A program made the position numbers and the translations under genes. The notes beneath the pieces are model-generated. The model ran no database searches. It was not told where the DNA came from and saw nothing but the letters and a program-made list of their open reading frames with translations. Shown here in pieces: positions 9,703 through 20,853 of a stretch of 64,000 bases of DNA (its first letter is position 1; each line of letters starts with the position of its first letter). Source of the stretch: Pseudomonas sp. 2FG (GTDB lineage: Bacteria; Pseudomonadota; Gammaproteobacteria; Pseudomonadales; Pseudomonadaceae); the NCBI RefSeq assembly GCF_005502935.1, contig NZ_SCMP01000004.1, positions 248,001 through 312,000 of the forward strand, in the 5' to 3' direction.

Positions 9703-9798
9703 CGGGAGTCCTTACATCGGGCGGGGCAAAACCGCGGGAGATGGTCGCATTCTGGCGCTGGCCGATTACACCTGGCAAGGCGTTCACAGTGAGCGGCT

Positions 9799-10122
9799 TC
9801 AATTACCCAGATCAGCACAGGCCAGGCAGTACTCGGCAGCCGGCATAATGGCCAAGCGTGCCGGCTGAATGGGCTCGCCGCAGCGCAGACAGTAACCATA
9901 AGTACCTTCCGCCAGCCGTAGCTTGGCCAAACCCGCCAGCCGTAAAGCCGCCTCGCTCTCGGCCAGCAAGGCCTCCAGCACTTCGTCATTCTGCCGCTGG
10001 AGGGCCTGTTCGGCGAAATCCGGCGAGTGGCTACGGGCCAAGTCTTCGCGGATGGCATTCGCCCGCGCACCATTCTCAGCGAGCATAGCGTCTAGTGCGG
10101 CCCGAGGGTCGAAGGCAGTCAT
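9799..10122 (-). CDS. TraR/DksA family zinc-finger protein
   Basis: The 107-residue product beginning MTAFDPRAALDAMLAENGAR has a long coiled-coil (roughly 5-70) followed by a C4 zinc finger, CLRCGEPIQPARLAIMPAAE then CLAC. This is the architecture of small DksA/TraR proteins that bind the RNA polymerase secondary channel. The ATG at 10122 is favoured over an in-frame GTG at 10131, because TAGGAG lies immediately against the GTG. The protease gene follows on the same strand, 96 nt away. Confidence 0.9.
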   Translation of the reverse strand: MTAFDPRAALDAMLAENGARANAIREDLARSHSPDFAEQALQRQNDEVLEALLAESEAALRLAGLAKLRLAEGTYGYCLRCGEPIQPARLAIMPAAEYCLACADLGN

Positions 10123-10283
10123 GGTGCACACTCCTAAAGCAAAGCCTTATCTAAGTGTGGACGCTGCCGCACAGCCTGCACGGGGCGCAGAAAAAACTTG
10201 CGCGATTGCCTGTACTCGGCTGTCTTGACACCCACACAGGGCATCCTCAAAGCTCCGCGCATTGCCTTAGAAGAAGAACAGCA

Positions 10284-12140
10284 ATGTTGAAACGGATTTT
10301 ATTCTCTCTGGCCCTATGCACCGGCACCTCTCTGCAGGCCGCCCCGCCCCTAGCCGATGAACGCCTGAGCGCCCTGGCCGCCGATCCATACTGGATCGCC
10401 CTCGGCCACTATGAAACCGGCAAGCTCGGCGGCTGGCGCAGTTATGTCGATGACGAACAGTTCTTCCTCGCGCCCAAGGGCGACAGCGACCCAGCAGCGG
10501 AGTTGGCCGCCACGTTCAAAGCCCTGTACGCCCCCGCTGACAGTGGCGATAAACACGCCCAATGCGTTTACCCCGCACGCACCCGCTGGCTGCGCGAACG
10601 GCTGCAACTGCGCGATCTGCCGCAAGCCGCCTGCAGCGAGTTCACGGCCTGGTTCAAGGACATCGCCCCGCACAGCAGCGTGCTGATCTTCCCCGCGGCC
10701 TACCTGAACAGCCCCTCGTCGATGTTCGGCCACACCTTGCTGCGCATCGACCAGGCCGACGTCGAGAGCGACAACACCGCCCTGCTCAGCTATGCGCTGA
10801 ACTTCGGCGCCTTTATCGAGGGCATGGACAACAGCCTCCTCTATGCCTGGAAAGGCCTGATGGGCGGCTACCCGGGGCTGTTCGCCCTGCTGCCCTATCG
10901 CGAGAAGCTCGGCGAATACCGCAGCCTGGAAAACCGCGACCTGTGGGAATACCGGCTGAACCTGACGCAGGAGGAAACCGCACGGATGGTCGAGCATGTC
11001 TGGGAGCTGAAACAGATCCAGTTCGACTACTTCTTCTTCGACGAGAACTGCTCCTACCGCCTGCTGGAGCTGCTGGAAGTTGCCCGCCCGGGCCTCGAAC
11101 TCACCGAGCAATTCCCGCTCACCGCCATCCCCACCGACACCGTGCGTGCGGTGAAAAACGCCGGCCTGGTGGAACGCATCGACTATCGCCCGTCCCGAGA
11201 ACACGAGCTGCTGGCCCGCGCCACCCCCCTCGACACGGAGGAACAGGCTTGGGTGCTGGTGCTCGCCGATGGGCAGAACCAGCTGAACAACCCCGCGCTG
11301 CAACGCTTGCCGAAAGCGCGCCGGGCGCTGATTCAGGACGCCGCGTTTCGTCTGACGCGCTATCGCGCCACTGGCGAGGCGCGGGACAGTGCAAGCGCCC
11401 AGCGCAGCTTCGCCCTGTTGCAGTCGATCAACCAGAACCCGCCACCCGCGCTTGAAGTGCAACGCCCCGGCCTGCCGGAAGACGGCCATCAATCGCGCAC
11501 CTGGCAACTGGGCGCCGGCAGCCGTGATGACCGCGCCTTCGCCGAGTACGGCCTGCGCATGGCCTATCACGACCTGAACGACAACCTGTACGGCTTCCCG
11601 CTGGGCGCGCAGATCGAGATCCTGCAGCTCAAGTTGCGCCAGTACGAGGGCGATCACTGGCAACTGCAACGCCTGGACCTGGCCACCATCCGCTCACTGA
11701 CGCCGCGCAATCAGCTGCTCAAGCCCTGGTCCTGGCAAGTCGCCAGCGGCCTGGAGCGAGTCCTCGGCGCCGACGGCGACGAGCGCCTGGTCACGCACCT
11801 GAATGGCGGCGCCGGCGGCACCTGGCAACTGAACGATGAGCTGCTGGGCTTTGCCTTGGGCACGCTGCGGATCGAGAACAACAGCGACTTCGCCAGCTTT
11901 ATCGCCCCCGCCGCCGGCTTCAATACCGGTCTGCTCTGGCACAACCCGCTGGGCAACCTGAGCCTGGAGGCCGCCGGCGATTACTTCTACAACGGCGAGG
12001 TACGCCGCACACTCAGCCTCAACCAGCAGTGGGAAGTGTCGCGCAACCTCGGCCTGCGCCTCTCCGCCCAGCGTGAATTCAGCCAACTGAGCGCGCCGGA
12101 AAATGAAATCCAACTGGAACTGAAGTGGTATCACTATTAG
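10284..12140 (+). CDS. DUF4105 domain outer-envelope protein
   Basis: The 618-residue protein begins MLKRILFSLALCTGTSLQAA, a clear signal peptide. The DUF4105 core contains FPAAYLNSPSSMFGHTLLRI and FFFDENCSYRLLELLEVARP, with conserved His and Cys residues suggesting a papain-like (NlpC/P60-related) fold. The C-terminal 200 residues alternate aromatic and polar residues (LGLRLSAQREFSQ ... IQLELKWYHY) and end in Tyr, compatible with an outer-membrane beta-barrel. The function is unknown; it corresponds to PA4578 by position. The frame is open 43 codons upstream, but the signal peptide fixes the start. Confidence 0.88.
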   Translation: MLKRILFSLALCTGTSLQAAPPLADERLSALAADPYWIALGHYETGKLGGWRSYVDDEQFFLAPKGDSDPAAELAATFKALYAPADSGDKHAQCVYPARTRWLRERLQLRDLPQAACSEFTAWFKDIAPHSSVLIFPAAYLNSPSSMFGHTLLRIDQADVESDNTALLSYALNFGAFIEGMDNSLLYAWKGLMGGYPGLFALLPYREKLGEYRSLENRDLWEYRLNLTQEETARMVEHVWELKQIQFDYFFFDENCSYRLLELLEVARPGLELTEQFPLTAIPTDTVRAVKNAGLVERIDYRPSREHELLARATPLDTEEQAWVLVLADGQNQLNNPALQRLPKARRALIQDAAFRLTRYRATGEARDSASAQRSFALLQSINQNPPPALEVQRPGLPEDGHQSRTWQLGAGSRDDRAFAEYGLRMAYHDLNDNLYGFPLGAQIEILQLKLRQYEGDHWQLQRLDLATIRSLTPRNQLLKPWSWQVASGLERVLGADGDERLVTHLNGGAGGTWQLNDELLGFALGTLRIENNSDFASFIAPAAGFNTGLLWHNPLGNLSLEAAGDYFYNGEVRRTLSLNQQWEVSRNLGLRLSAQREFSQLSAPENEIQLELKWYHY

Positions 12141-12145
12141 CAGTG

Positions 12146-12266
12146 GTAGGGGGGATGGCGCTTTACCCATCCACCTTTGCAGCGCCGAACGCCACTTGGT
12201 GGGCAAAAAAAGCATTGCCCACCCTACGCATCTCCGTTCGCTGGATAGATGAAGTGTTATCCCTAC
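12146..12266. repeat. GTAGG-type palindromic intergenic repeat (121 bp)
   Basis: The element starts GTAGGGGGGATGG six bases after a stop codon and ends TTATCCCTAC. An inner pair, GGTGGGCA and TTGCCCACC, encloses an A-rich loop. It belongs with the repeats at 34407, 36588 and 37797 by its GTAGG...CCTAC ends and its place directly behind a plus-strand stop codon. Confidence 0.7.
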
Positions 12267-12290
12267 AACTCACCATAGAAACGCAGGCAT

Positions 12291-12320
12291 AAAAAACGGA
12301 GCCCGCAGGCTCCGTTTTTT
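12291..12320. terminator. bidirectional terminator between DUF4105 gene and ettA
   Basis: AAAAAACGGAGCC (12291-12303) and GGCTCCGTTTTTT (12308-12320) form a perfect 13-bp inverted repeat with a CGCA loop and T-runs in both directions. It can terminate both convergent genes. Confidence 0.92.
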
Positions 12321-12336
12321 ATGCCACTGGCGCTTA

Positions 12337-14001
<1,665 letters not shown>

Positions 14002-14278
14002 GAGGAACCTAGCTTCTGTGACAGACATTGAATGACCAGGGCGCGAGCCAAGCTTCGCCGAGACCCGCCTCGACGAGCCATTGACTGCCGGAGGCCGGCG
14101 CTCCCGCGCGCGTGCGGCAAAGCTACCGGAATGTGCCCCACAGGGCAAACCGACGCTCGTCGGGCCAACTGGCACTTCGCCAGGGTTATGGGCATGCTAG
14201 CCGACCCGCGTGCGCCCGACTCAAGGTCGGCGGCGCGCCACCTGCCCAATTCAAGCCGTTACCGCAGGATCTTCGTTC

Positions 14279-17200
14279 GTGCCCAAGCCCAAGCCCAAGC
14301 CATCCACCTTCAAGCACGCGCCTGGCGACCCGCTCGCCGCCCCCTTGCCGGGTTCGGTGAAAGGCGTCCTGGTGCTGTCGGTGCTGCTCATGCTCGGGCT
14401 GTTGCTGTGGCAGTTGCACCAGGAGCTCCAGCAACACCAGGCGCATCGCCAGCAACGCGAGCACGAATCCAGCCAACAACTGGCCGAGCCTCTGGCCCAG
14501 CGGGTGATCGCCCGCCAGCCGGGGCCGCTGCACAGCGGCTCGATCGCCGTGCCCGTCAGCGCCGCCGAGCAGGCGCAAAACCTGCTGCCGACACCCCTGG
14601 CCGGCAAATTTCTGCTGTTTATCTTCTGCGCCTTGCTCAGCCTGCTGGCCCTGCGGCGTCTGCTGCGCGAACCAAATGCCGCCTCGCACCGTTCGCTGCA
14701 GCAGGCCGGCAGCGCCCTGCGGGCCATCGAGGAGCGGGTGCTGGTGACGCAGAGCGATGGCCAGCTGCGCTACCTCAACCCGCAAGCCGAGCAGTTGTTC
14801 GGCCTGCGCGCCGACGAGGCGCACGGCCGCCACCTGCTCGAACTGCTGCCCGGGCTCGACCCGCTGTTGCTGCACGGCCCGAGCCGGCACCACGACCGCG
14901 CCCCGGAACTGGTGGAGATCCTGCAGAACGGCCAGCGGCGCCTGTTCAGCGTGACCCGCAGCGACCTCCCCGAGGGCGGTCAGCACCTCGGGCATGTCTG
15001 GGTGCTGCGCGATGTCACCGAGCAGCAGCAAGCCCTGCGCGTGCTGCAGGAAACCCGGCGGCGCTACCAGGACATCTTCGAAGGCAGCGGCATCGCCCTC
15101 TGCGTGCTCGATCTGGCCGGCCTGCGCCACTACCTGTTGCAGCAGAGCGTGCATGACCACGACGGCCTGAGCCAGTGGCTGCAGGCCAATCCCCAGCGCC
15201 ACCAGGAACTACTCCAGCAGCTGCGGGTTACCGAGAGCAATCAAGTGGCCTTGCGTTTACTCGGCGTCGGCTCTGCCGAGCAGGCCTGGCAGCACCTGAT
15301 TGGCCGCGGCCCAGTGCGCGCCGACGGCATTCGCTTCCAACTGATCGCGGCCGTGCTGGGCGGCCAGAGCCAGCTCGAGCTGGAGAGCCGGGTCACCACC
15401 CCGCAAGGTCACGAACGCCATCTTTGGCTGGTGCTGCGCTTGCCGGAGCGGCTCGAGGATTACCATGCGGTGACCTTGAGCATCAGCGACATCACCAGCC
15501 GCAAGCGCATCGAGCTGTCACTGATCGAGCGCGAGCGCTTCTGGTCGGAGGTGGTGCGCACGGTGCCCGACACCCTCTACGTGCACGACCTGAACAACAA
15601 GCGGGTGATGTTCAGCAACCATCACCTCGGCCTGCAACTGGGCTACAGCAAGCCGGAACTGAGGGCGATGGGCGAGTCGTTCTGGGAGCGCATCCTGCAC
15701 CCGGACGATGGCGAGCTGTATCAACGCATCCGTAACCTGCAGCAGGTGGTCGGCAACGGCCTGCTGCTGCAATGCCAGGTGCGCTGGCGGCACCGCAACG
15801 GCAACTGGCACTGGTTCGATATCCGCGAACAGGCCTTGAGTCGCGACCCGGCTGGCCGCGTCAGCCGCCTGATCGGGGTGGCCAAGGACGTCACCGAACA
15901 GATCGACGCCAGCGAACTGCTGCGCAACAACGAGCGGCGCTACCGCCTGCTGGCGGAAAGCATCAGCGATGTGATTTTCTCCACCGACAGCAGTCTGCAG
16001 CTCGACTACGTCAGCCCCTCGGCACAGCCGGTGTTGGGCTACAGCGCCGAGTGGCTGATCAGCCACAGCTTCCACAGCATCGCCGCCGACCCGCGCCAGC
16101 TGGCCGGCTTCTATCTGCTGCTGGAGCGGGTGCGCACAGCGCTCGGCGATCCGCAGCGCCTGGCCGACTTGCGCGCCCAGCTGCCGACCCAGCTGTTCCT
16201 GTTCGACTGCCTGCGTTGCGATGGCCGCAAGATTCCGGTGGAGCTGCGCCTGACCCTGATGTGGGACGAGCATGGGCGCTTCGAGGGCTTGCTCGGCGTT
16301 GGCCGCGATATCGGCCAGCAGCGCCGCGCCGAGAAAGACCTGCGGATGGCCGCGACGGTGTTCGAGCACTCCACCGCGGCCATTCTGGTCACCGACCCGG
16401 CCGGCTATATCGTCCAGGTCAACGAGGCCTTCAGCCGCGTCAGCGGCTATTCCAGCGCGCAGGTGCTCGACCAATTGCCCACCATGTTCACCGACGACCG
16501 TCAGCAGGCCAACCACCTGCGCTACATCCTCAGCCAACTCAATCTGCACGGCAGCTGGGAAGGCGAGGTCTGGCTGACGCGGCGCAACAGCCAAAGCTTC
16601 CCGGCCTGGGTTGGGATCACCGCGGTGCAGGACGACGCAGGCGATCTGGTCAGCTATGTGTGCTTCTTCAGCGACATCAGCGAGCGCAAGGCCAGCGAGC
16701 AACGCATCCACCGCCTGGCCTACTACGACGCCCTGACCCACCTGCCTAACCGCAGCCTGTTCCAGGATCGCCTGCACACCGCCCTGCAGCATGCCGAACG
16801 GCATCAGGAATGGGTGGTGCTGATGTTCCTCGACCTCGACCGCTTCAAACCGATCAACGACTCCCTCGGCCACGCCGCCGGCGACCGCATGCTCAAGGAC
16901 GTGGCGCTGCGCCTGGCGGCCTGCGTCGACGAGGACGACACCGTGGCACGCATGGGCGGCGACGAGTTCACCCTGCTGCTACAGCCACGCGCCACTCGCG
17001 AGGGCGCGCTGAACGGGGCGATTCACGTCGCCGAACAGATTCTCTCCAGCCTGGCGCAGCCCTTCATCCTCGAAGGCCGGGAGTTCTTCGTCACCGCCAG
17101 TATCGGTATCGCCCTCAGTCCGCAAGACGGCAACGAACTGAGCCAGCTGATGAAGAACGCCGACACCGCCATGTATCACGCCAAGGAGCGCGGCAAGAAC

Positions 17201-18028
17201 AACTTCCAGTTCTACCAGGCGGCGATGAACGCCACGGCCCTGGAGCGCCTGGAGCTGGAAAGCGACCTGCGGCATGCCCTCGAACAGCAGCAGTTCGTGC
17301 TCTATTACCAGCCGCAGTTCAGTGGCAACGGCCAGCGTTTGACCGGCGTCGAGGCCTTGCTACGCTGGCGGCACCCGCGCCGCGGCCTGGTCTCACCCGG
17401 CGAGTTCATCCCGGTGCTGGAAGAGCTGGGGCTGGTGGTGCAGGTCGGCGACTGGGTGGTGGCCGAGGCCTGCAGTCAGCTCAAGGCCTGGCACGCGGCC
17501 AAGGTGCGGGTACCTAAGGTGTCGGTCAACCTCTCGGCCCGCCAGTTCGCCGAGGGCCAGCTGGGCCTGCGCATCGCCAGCATCCTGCAAGACAGCGGCA
17601 TTCCCCCGGCCTGCCTGGAACTGGAGCTGACCGAAAGCATCCTGATGCGCGACGTCGGCGAGGCCATGCAGATCCTCGCCGGCTTGAAGCGCCTCGGCCT
17701 GAGCATCGCGGTGGACGATTTCGGCACCGGTTATTCCTCGCTGAACTACCTCAAGCAGTTCCCCATCGACGTGCTGAAGATCGACCGCAGCTTCGTCGAC
17801 GGCCTGCCCGATGGCGAACAGGATGCGCAGATCGCCCGCGCGATCATCGCCATGGCCCACAGCCTGAACCTGGCGGTGATCGCCGAAGGCGTGGAAACCC
17901 AGGCGCAGCTGGACTTCCTCCGTGAACACGACTGCGACGAAGTCCAGGGCTACCTGTTTGGCAAACCCATGGCCGCCAACCACTTCGCCGCCCAGTTCGG
18001 CGGTGCCGCGCTGTTTATGCTGAGCTGA
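14279..18028 (+). CDS. morA: MorA-type membrane PAS-GGDEF-EAL cyclic-di-GMP enzyme
   Basis: The protein is a dual diguanylate cyclase/phosphodiesterase homologue. The GTG at 14279, 9 nt after AGGA, gives 1249 residues starting VPKPKPKPSTFKHAPGD; an ATG at 14210 is in frame. Membrane helices lie at about 26-44 and 107-127. Four or so PAS-type sensor modules follow to about residue 800. GGDEF is at 893-897, but the inhibitory RxxD site is replaced by DEDD. EAL is at 1025-1027, with DDFGTGYSSL and EGVETQ intact, so both activities look possible. The position directly before glyA matches P. aeruginosa morA (PA4601), a motility and biofilm regulator. Confidence 0.9.
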   Translation: MPKPKPKPSTFKHAPGDPLAAPLPGSVKGVLVLSVLLMLGLLLWQLHQELQQHQAHRQQREHESSQQLAEPLAQRVIARQPGPLHSGSIAVPVSAAEQAQNLLPTPLAGKFLLFIFCALLSLLALRRLLREPNAASHRSLQQAGSALRAIEERVLVTQSDGQLRYLNPQAEQLFGLRADEAHGRHLLELLPGLDPLLLHGPSRHHDRAPELVEILQNGQRRLFSVTRSDLPEGGQHLGHVWVLRDVTEQQQALRVLQETRRRYQDIFEGSGIALCVLDLAGLRHYLLQQSVHDHDGLSQWLQANPQRHQELLQQLRVTESNQVALRLLGVGSAEQAWQHLIGRGPVRADGIRFQLIAAVLGGQSQLELESRVTTPQGHERHLWLVLRLPERLEDYHAVTLSISDITSRKRIELSLIERERFWSEVVRTVPDTLYVHDLNNKRVMFSNHHLGLQLGYSKPELRAMGESFWERILHPDDGELYQRIRNLQQVVGNGLLLQCQVRWRHRNGNWHWFDIREQALSRDPAGRVSRLIGVAKDVTEQIDASELLRNNERRYRLLAESISDVIFSTDSSLQLDYVSPSAQPVLGYSAEWLISHSFHSIAADPRQLAGFYLLLERVRTALGDPQRLADLRAQLPTQLFLFDCLRCDGRKIPVELRLTLMWDEHGRFEGLLGVGRDIGQQRRAEKDLRMAATVFEHSTAAILVTDPAGYIVQVNEAFSRVSGYSSAQVLDQLPTMFTDDRQQANHLRYILSQLNLHGSWEGEVWLTRRNSQSFPAWVGITAVQDDAGDLVSYVCFFSDISERKASEQRIHRLAYYDALTHLPNRSLFQDRLHTALQHAERHQEWVVLMFLDLDRFKPINDSLGHAAGDRMLKDVALRLAACVDEDDTVARMGGDEFTLLLQPRATREGALNGAIHVAEQILSSLAQPFILEGREFFVTASIGIALSPQDGNELSQLMKNADTAMYHAKERGKNNFQFYQAAMNATALERLELESDLRHALEQQQFVLYYQPQFSGNGQRLTGVEALLRWRHPRRGLVSPGEFIPVLEELGLVVQVGDWVVAEACSQLKAWHAAKVRVPKVSVNLSARQFAEGQLGLRIASILQDSGIPPACLELELTESILMRDVGEAMQILAGLKRLGLSIAVDDFGTGYSSLNYLKQFPIDVLKIDRSFVDGLPDGEQDAQIARAIIAMAHSLNLAVIAEGVETQAQLDFLREHDCDEVQGYLFGKPMAANHFAAQFGGAALFMLS

Positions 18029-18141
18029 GCTGCGGCTCCTACGGAATTTGCGCTTTTCCAATGCGTGCGACAGCGACCAACTCAGACCGGCCGATTCATT
18101 CACGCGAAGCCAGCCCTGCACAATGAGGCCCGCTTATCCAT

Positions 18142-18162
18142 CACATGACCGACCGTCATGTG
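18142..18162. promoter_or_regulatory. palindromic operator candidate upstream of glyA
   Basis: CACATGAC (18142-18149) and GTCATGTG (18155-18162) are a perfect 8-bp inverted repeat with a 5-nt spacer. It ends 20 nt before a TAGAAT -10-like hexamer and so overlaps the expected -35 zone. No regulator is recognised. Confidence 0.5.
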
Positions 18163-18182
18163 CCAGCCCGCGACGGATGCGG

Positions 18183-18188
18183 TAGAAT
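18183..18188 (+). promoter_or_regulatory. -10 element of glyA promoter
   Basis: TAGAAT lies in GCGGTAGAATCCGCC, 46 nt upstream of the glyA ATG. No good -35 is seen at 17 nt, which would fit an activator-dependent promoter using the adjacent palindrome. Confidence 0.5.
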
Positions 18189-18234
18189 CCGCCCCCTCTT
18201 ACCACCGCCCAGCTGATTTTCTCAGGGGATTGCC

Positions 18235-19488
18235 ATGTTCAGCCGTGAAACGACTCTCGCCAACTACGACGCCGACCTCTTCGCCGCGATGGAGCAAGAA
18301 GCCCAGCGCCAGGAAGAGCACATCGAGTTGATCGCCTCGGAGAACTACACCAGCCCCGCGGTGATGGAAGCCCAAGGCTCGGTACTGACCAACAAGTACG
18401 CCGAAGGCTATCCGGGCAAACGTTACTACGGCGGCTGCGAATACGTCGACCTGGTCGAGCAGCTGGCCATCGACCGCGCCAAGCAGCTGTTCGGTGCCGA
18501 TTACGCCAACGTCCAGCCGCACGCCGGCTCGCAGGCCAACAGCGCGGTATACCTGGCCCTGCTGAACGCCGGCGACACCCTCCTCGGCATGAGCCTGGCC
18601 CACGGCGGTCACCTGACCCACGGCGCCAGCGTCAGCTCCTCCGGCAAGCTCTACAACGCCGTGCAGTACGGCATCGACGGCAATGGCCTGATCGACTACG
18701 ACGAAGTCGAGCGCCTGGCCGTCGAACACCAGCCGAAGATGATAGTCGCCGGTTTCTCCGCCTACTCGCAGGTGCTGGACTTCGCCCGCTTCCGGGCCAT
18801 CGCCGACAAGGTCGGGGCCTACCTGTTCGTCGACATGGCCCACGTCGCGGGCCTGGTGGCGGCCGGCGTGTACCCGAACCCGGTACCCTTCGCCGACGTG
18901 GTCACCACCACCACCCACAAGACCCTGCGCGGCCCGCGCGGCGGCCTGATCCTCGCGCGCAAGAACGAAGAGATCGAGAAGAAGCTCAATTCCGCGGTGT
19001 TCCCGGGCGCCCAGGGTGGCCCGCTGGAACACGTGATCGCGGCCAAGGCGGTGTGCTTCAAGGAAGCCCTGCAGCCGGAGTTCAAGGCCTACCAGCAGCA
19101 AGTGGTGAAGAACGCCCAGGCCATGGCCGGGGTGTTCATCGAGAACGGCTACGACGTGGTGTCCGGCGGTACCGAGAACCACCTGTTCCTGCTCAGCCTG
19201 ATCAAACAGGACATCACCGGTAAGGACGCCGACGCCGCCCTGGGTCGCGCCTTCATCACAGTGAACAAGAACTCGGTACCCAACGATCCACGCTCGCCGT
19301 TCGTCACCTCCGGCCTGCGCATCGGCACCCCGGCCGTGACCACCCGTGGTTTCAAAGAAGCCGAGTGCCGCGAACTGGCGGGCTGGATCTGCGAGATCCT
19401 CGCCAATCTCGACGACGAGTCGGTGATCGACCGCGTCCGTGGCCAGGTCAAAGCCCTGTGCGCCAAGTTCCCGGTGTACGGCAACTAA
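18235..19488 (+). CDS. glyA: serine hydroxymethyltransferase
   Basis: GlyA is a PLP enzyme that interconverts serine and glycine while charging tetrahydrofolate with a one-carbon unit. The 417-residue protein has the family length. It carries [11 protein letters not shown] near the start, [10 protein letters not shown], and the PLP lysine K229 in [14 protein letters not shown], the same residue number as in E. coli. AGGGG precedes the ATG. It follows the morA-type gene after about 200 nt, has its own promoter-like sequence, and is closed by a terminator. Pseudomonas often carry several glyA copies; this is the one next to morA. Confidence 0.97.
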   Translation: MFSRETTLANYDADLFAAMEQEAQRQEEHIELIASENYTSPAVMEAQGSVLTNKYAEGYPGKRYYGGCEYVDLVEQLAIDRAKQLFGADYANVQPHAGSQANSAVYLALLNAGDTLLGMSLAHGGHLTHGASVSSSGKLYNAVQYGIDGNGLIDYDEVERLAVEHQPKMIVAGFSAYSQVLDFARFRAIADKVGAYLFVDMAHVAGLVAAGVYPNPVPFADVVTTTTHKTLRGPRGGLILARKNEEIEKKLNSAVFPGAQGGPLEHVIAAKAVCFKEALQPEFKAYQQQVVKNAQAMAGVFIENGYDVVSGGTENHLFLLSLIKQDITGKDADAALGRAFITVNKNSVPNDPRSPFVTSGLRIGTPAVTTRGFKEAECRELAGWICEILANLDDESVIDRVRGQVKALCAKFPVYGN

Positions 19489-19501
19489 GCCTCGGCGCAA
19501 T

Positions 19502-19531
19502 AAAAAGCCCGGCCGATGCCGGGTTTTTTAT
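19502..19531. terminator. terminator between glyA and yjiA
   Basis: AAAAAGCCCGGC pairs with GCCGGGTTTTTT around a short CGAT loop. Flanking A- and T-runs make it usable from both convergent genes. Confidence 0.88.
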
Positions 19532-19580
19532 TGCCGATTCAATCCTACTCGGCTCAACCAACAAGCCGCCTCTACACCGC

Positions 19581-20552
19581 TCAGACCACGGTCTTGGCGA
19601 AGCCCGCGCGTATCTGTTCTTCCGGCAACGCGTCGCCGATAAACACCATCACGCTTTCGCGCGTCTCGTCTTCCCGCCATTCGCTGTCCCAGTCGAAGCC
19701 ATAGAGCTTGAGCACGCCCTGAAACACCAGCCGCCGCGCCTCGCCGGCTATGTTCAGCACGCCCTTGTAACGCAGCAGCGAGTTGCCGTGCTCTTCCAGC
19801 AGCTCATTCATGAACTCGCTGAGCTTGTCGAGATCCAGTGCCCGTTCGCTTTTCAGCACCAGGGTCGATATGCGATCGGTAGAGCCGGCCGGAGTCAGAG
19901 GACGCAGGCTCAGCGTCGGGCCGAAGTCGGCATTGAGGTTGAAGCCGCGCACATCGAGCAGTTCGGCCAGGTCGATGCGGCCGTGGTCGACCACGCGGAT
20001 CGGCGCGCGGCGGTTGATCCGTTGCAGGCGCTGACTGAGCGCCTCGAAGCTGGCCTCGTCGACCAGGTCACGCTTGCTCACCAGCAGGCGGTCGGCGAAA
20101 CCTACCTGGGCCTGGGCGATGGTTTCGCTGAGGTGGCGTTCGGCATTGGCCGCGTCCACCAGGGTGATGATGCCGTCGAGGATATAGCGCTCGCGCAGCT
20201 CCTCGTCGACGAAGAAGGTCTGCGCCACTGGCGCCGGATCGGCCAGGCCGGTGCATTCGATGACCAGGCGATCGAAGGCAATCGCGCCACTGTCCAAACG
20301 CTCCAGGAGCAGGTATAGGGCCCGCTCCAGATCGCCATGGATGGAGCAGCAGACGCAGCCATTGGCCAGGGTCAGCACCTGCACCGGTTCATCGCCGAGC
20401 AGTTGGCCGTCGATCGGGGCTTCACTGAATTCGTTCTCGATCACCGCGATCTTCAAGCCGTGTTCGGTCTTGAGCAGGTGCCGCAGCAGCGTGGTCTTGC
20501 CGGCACCGAGAAAGCCGCTGAGCACTGTGACCGGTATGGGAAAATGCGACAT
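19581..20552 (-). CDS. yjiA: CobW/YjiA family G3E GTPase (metal-chaperone type)
   Basis: The 323-residue protein is a G3E P-loop GTPase. GFLGAGKTT is at 13-21, the metal-binding GCVCCS at 65-70, and ECTGLADPAP follows. SKRDL serves as guanine-specificity motif. The CobW C-terminal domain starts near 220 and includes RYKGVLNIAG and REDETRESVMVFIGD. Family members deliver or insert metals; YjiA itself binds zinc and other divalent metals. The ybdD-cstA genes precede it on the same strand, the recurrent cstA-ybdD-yjiA order, so it may serve a metalloprotein linked to that transport unit. Confidence 0.92.
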   Translation of the reverse strand: MSHFPIPVTVLSGFLGAGKTTLLRHLLKTEHGLKIAVIENEFSEAPIDGQLLGDEPVQVLTLANGCVCCSIHGDLERALYLLLERLDSGAIAFDRLVIECTGLADPAPVAQTFFVDEELRERYILDGIITLVDAANAERHLSETIAQAQVGFADRLLVSKRDLVDEASFEALSQRLQRINRRAPIRVVDHGRIDLAELLDVRGFNLNADFGPTLSLRPLTPAGSTDRISTLVLKSERALDLDKLSEFMNELLEEHGNSLLRYKGVLNIAGEARRLVFQGVLKLYGFDWDSEWREDETRESVMVFIGDALPEEQIRAGFAKTVV

Positions 20553-20573
20553 GCAAACCTGTCCTCAAAATGA

Positions 20574-20601
20574 CACGCGCCACGACTAGGCGTGGCGCGT
20601 G
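20574..20601. other. strong hairpin between ybdD and yjiA
   Basis: CACGCGCCACG (20574-20584) and CGTGGCGCGTG (20591-20601) form a perfect 11-bp stem with a 6-nt loop. There is no T-run, so it is more likely an mRNA-stabilising or processing hairpin than a terminator. It lies 18 nt after the ybdD stop and ends 22 nt before the yjiA start. Confidence 0.6.
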
Positions 20602-20619
20602 GGGTTACAGCAGAAGAGT

Positions 20620-20823
20620 TCAGCAGCAGCGGATCGGCCGGCCTTTGCCGCCACCGTAACGGGCTTCCTGGCGTTCGCGGAAGAACGCCTCGTAGCTCAT
20701 CACCGGCTTGTCCGGGTGTTTGCTGCGCATATGCTCGACGTAAGTGTCGTAGTCCGGCATGCCCACCATCAGGCGCGCAGCCTGACCGAGGTACTTACCG
20801 AGACGACTCAGATCATTGAACAT
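20620..20823 (-). CDS. ybdD: YbdD/YjiX family protein (DUF466)
   Basis: The 67-residue product begins [20 protein letters not shown] and contains [12 protein letters not shown] and [20 protein letters not shown], the hallmark of the DUF466 family. These small proteins nearly always follow CstA-family carriers; in E. coli the related YjiX and YbdD genes lie behind btsT and cstA. The start at 20823 is supported by GAGGAG 7 nt upstream; an in-frame TTG two codons earlier is less likely. It lies 30 nt downstream of cstA. Confidence 0.93.
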   Translation of the reverse strand: MFNDLSRLGKYLGQAARLMVGMPDYDTYVEHMRSKHPDKPVMSYEAFFRERQEARYGGGKGRPIRCC

Positions 20824-20853
20824 GCGCAATCTCCTCGAACCAGCAGGTTATTT

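Noticed and set aside
14186..15202. Minus-strand 338-codon frame opposite the MorA-type gene
   Set aside because: It is low-complexity, Gln/Leu/Val-rich antisense of the PAS region with no motif.
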